Translations under genes and position numbers: made by a program
Notes under the pieces: generated by a model
Told to the model about the DNA's origin: nothing
The model's input: the letters and a program-made list of their open reading frames with translations, nothing else
The model's database searches: none
Assembly (NCBI GenBank): GCA_905211955.1
Contig: CAJMCT010000016.1
Location: forward strand, 1 to 15,229
Direction: 5' to 3'
DNA: 15,229 bases
DNA from: an uncultured Eubacteriales bacterium
GTDB lineage: Bacteria > Bacillota > Clostridia > Christensenellales > Borkfalkiaceae
Part shown: positions 14,184 through 15,229 of the stretch, one piece after another
How the letters are laid out: each line of letters starts with the position of its first letter
Numbering within the stretch: position 1 is the stretch's first letter

Positions 14184-15137
14184 CTATTTTTGTTTTCGGT
14201 ATTCTCTTGGCGATATTCCTAGAGTGTGCTTAAACACTTTTGAAAAGTAGTTATAGTCGGGTATTCCGCATTTTTTTGCAATTTTGTTTACGGAAAAGGA
14301 AGACTCTAAAAGCAAATTGCAAGCCTTTTTAAGCCTTCTAAGTTTTACGAATTCCGCGGGGGTAGAGTTAAAGTATTCTTTAAAAACCGAGTAAATCTCA
14401 CTGTGCGAAAGCCTAAATATAGAACACAGTTTTTGCACGGAAAGGTCGTCTTCCAAATTAGCACTAACGTAGTTATCTAGCAACACGTCAATTCTATTTT
14501 CTTCCTTTTTAACAAGCGATTTTAAGTATTCGTACCCAGTGCATGCGTCCATAATTCTAAGTGCTGAATTTATCTTTTGCATATCGAACGCGGGCAACTT
14601 ATCGAACTCTTTTTCAAGTAAACTTAGTTGCTCTATATTTAGCGAAGACAAGTTTTCAAAGAGTTGGTCTTTGCTTGCCTTAATTTGTCCGATTGCAATA
14701 TATCCTATAATCTTTTCTTCGTAAAGTATAGGCGAAATGCACTCTAAAAGCCCCGCGTGGCAAGTGTAAAAATACTGTTTTCTTGTCTTTTTACAAATGG
14801 AAAAGGCGTTTTTATCACAGGCTTTGCACTTTTTGTCCATATCAACGTTTTTTCGCAAAAGCGAACAAAAAGGCGAAAACTTTTCGGGGTAAAAACAAAG
14901 TTCGTTTTCTTCACTATTGAACAGAAAATCTTTTTGGATATCTTCATCTAGATATTGCCGTGCTTCATCCATTTCCAGTCTTTTTACCACTTGATTCAGA
15001 CTGCGTCTTACTGTTTCGTTAAATTGTTCGTTACGAGTCTTTAATATGGTACTTACATATTGGATTTGAAGATAGAGCAGCCCGATGAAGGCAAATGCCA
15101 TCACAATTGCAAGTAACCAAATAGTAGACTTTCTCAT
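14184..15137 (-). CDS. PocR-domain AraC-type regulator with an anomalous, Bacteroidetes-like membrane anchor (possible chimera)
   Basis: The C-terminal part (about 218-317) is an AraC/XylS DNA-binding domain with two helix-turn-helix motifs. Characteristic text includes LSVQKLCSIFRLSHSEIYSV and a tail ending NYFSKVFKHTLGISPREYR. The middle (about 72-185) matches the PocR sensory domain, with the cysteine set C91, C104, C107, C115 and C126-H127 and the segment HAGLLECISPILYEEKIIGY. PocR domains are thought to bind small ligands such as glycols or hydrocarbons. Residues 1-70 do not fit: a signal-anchor helix (about 7-26) is followed by a segment like the extracytoplasmic start of Bacteroidetes hybrid sensor kinases. 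The usual N-terminal 20-30 residues of a PocR-AraC protein are missing. With one helix and a positively charged N-terminus, the DNA-binding domain would face outward. No clear Shine-Dalgarno precedes the ATG. The regulator half is secure; the N-terminal 70 residues may come from a misjoined sequence. Confidence 0.75.
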   Translation of the reverse strand: MRKSTIWLLAIVMAFAFIGLLYLQIQYVSTILKTRNEQFNETVRRSLNQVVKRLEMDEARQYLDEDIQKDFLFNSEENELCFYPEKFSPFCSLLRKNVDMDKKCKACDKNAFSICKKTRKQYFYTCHAGLLECISPILYEEKIIGYIAIGQIKASKDQLFENLSSLNIEQLSLLEKEFDKLPAFDMQKINSALRIMDACTGYEYLKSLVKKEENRIDVLLDNYVSANLEDDLSVQKLCSIFRLSHSEIYSVFKEYFNSTPAEFVKLRRLKKACNLLLESSFSVNKIAKKCGIPDYNYFSKVFKHTLGISPREYRKQK

Positions 15138-15229
15138 TCTTTCTTCTTGTTTAATTAGTAATTAATTGTCTGTGATTAAAATCTCTCTTCCTTCTATTTT
15201 TATTTGTAAATTCGTAGTACGTGCTATTG
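14930..15229. other. Suspected foreign or misassembled segment at the right edge
   Basis: This stretch carries the atypical N-terminus of the AraC-type gene and its 92-base upstream region. Compared with the rest of the window it uses CTG for leucine unusually often on the minus strand and lacks an AGGAGG-type ribosome site. I find no clear TTGACA/TATAAT promoter in it. The encoded residues resemble Bacteroidetes sensor kinases from memory. A join near 14925-14940 is inferred. Confidence 0.5.

Noticed and set aside
1..15229. tRNA, rRNA, insertion sequences, CRISPR arrays, phage or defence genes
   Set aside because: Reading both strands showed none. The spaces between genes are all under 300 bases and are accounted for by promoters, leaders and terminators.

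Overview
The window reads as a stretch of a low-GC Gram-positive (Bacillota, Clostridia-like) chromosome. The reasons are the AT-rich composition, the strong AGGAGG-type ribosome binding sites, and the near-consensus TTGACA/TATAAT promoters. The gene order ftsK/spoIIIE - rimO - pgsA - cinA - recA - rny is also the familiar Firmicutes arrangement. Divergence of several proteins (a long-linker FtsK, a CinA with an eroded N-terminal domain, a GuaA without its glutaminase domain) points to an uncultured, probably gut-type clostridial lineage. I cannot name the species.

Layout, left to right. Bases 1-7213 hold a co-directional, tightly packed cluster of a DNA translocase, the S12 methylthiotransferase RimO, phosphatidylglycerophosphate synthase, a CinA-like protein and RecA. 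The pgsA and cinA starts overlap the preceding stops. Only a -10 box is visible at the very left edge. rny (RNase Y, 7332-8936) follows with its own strong promoter and a leader hairpin, and ends at a strong terminator. On the other strand guaA (9033-10013) encodes only the ATP-pyrophosphatase part of GMP synthase. It is divergent from glnN, a type III glutamine synthetase, and both promoters can be placed in the shared upstream region. The glnN promoter shows that translation must start at 10224 rather than at the upstream ATG at 10179. After a glnN terminator comes a large predicted lipoprotein of unknown function (12515-14128) with its own promoter and a palindromic leader. It converges on a minus-strand PocR/AraC-type regulator (14184-15137) across a shared bidirectional terminator.

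Functionally most of the window is housekeeping: chromosome segregation, ribosome modification, phospholipid synthesis, recombination, mRNA decay, and purine and nitrogen assimilation. The most unusual thing is at the right edge. About the first 70 residues of the AraC-type regulator look like the membrane anchor of a Bacteroidetes sensor kinase, spliced in frame onto a clostridial PocR-AraC regulator that lacks its own N-terminus. The membrane topology would put the DNA-binding domain outside the cell. This is either a recent fusion between phyla or, more likely, a chimeric join in the assembly near base 14930. I did not find a convincing new defence, mobile or RNA system in the window.
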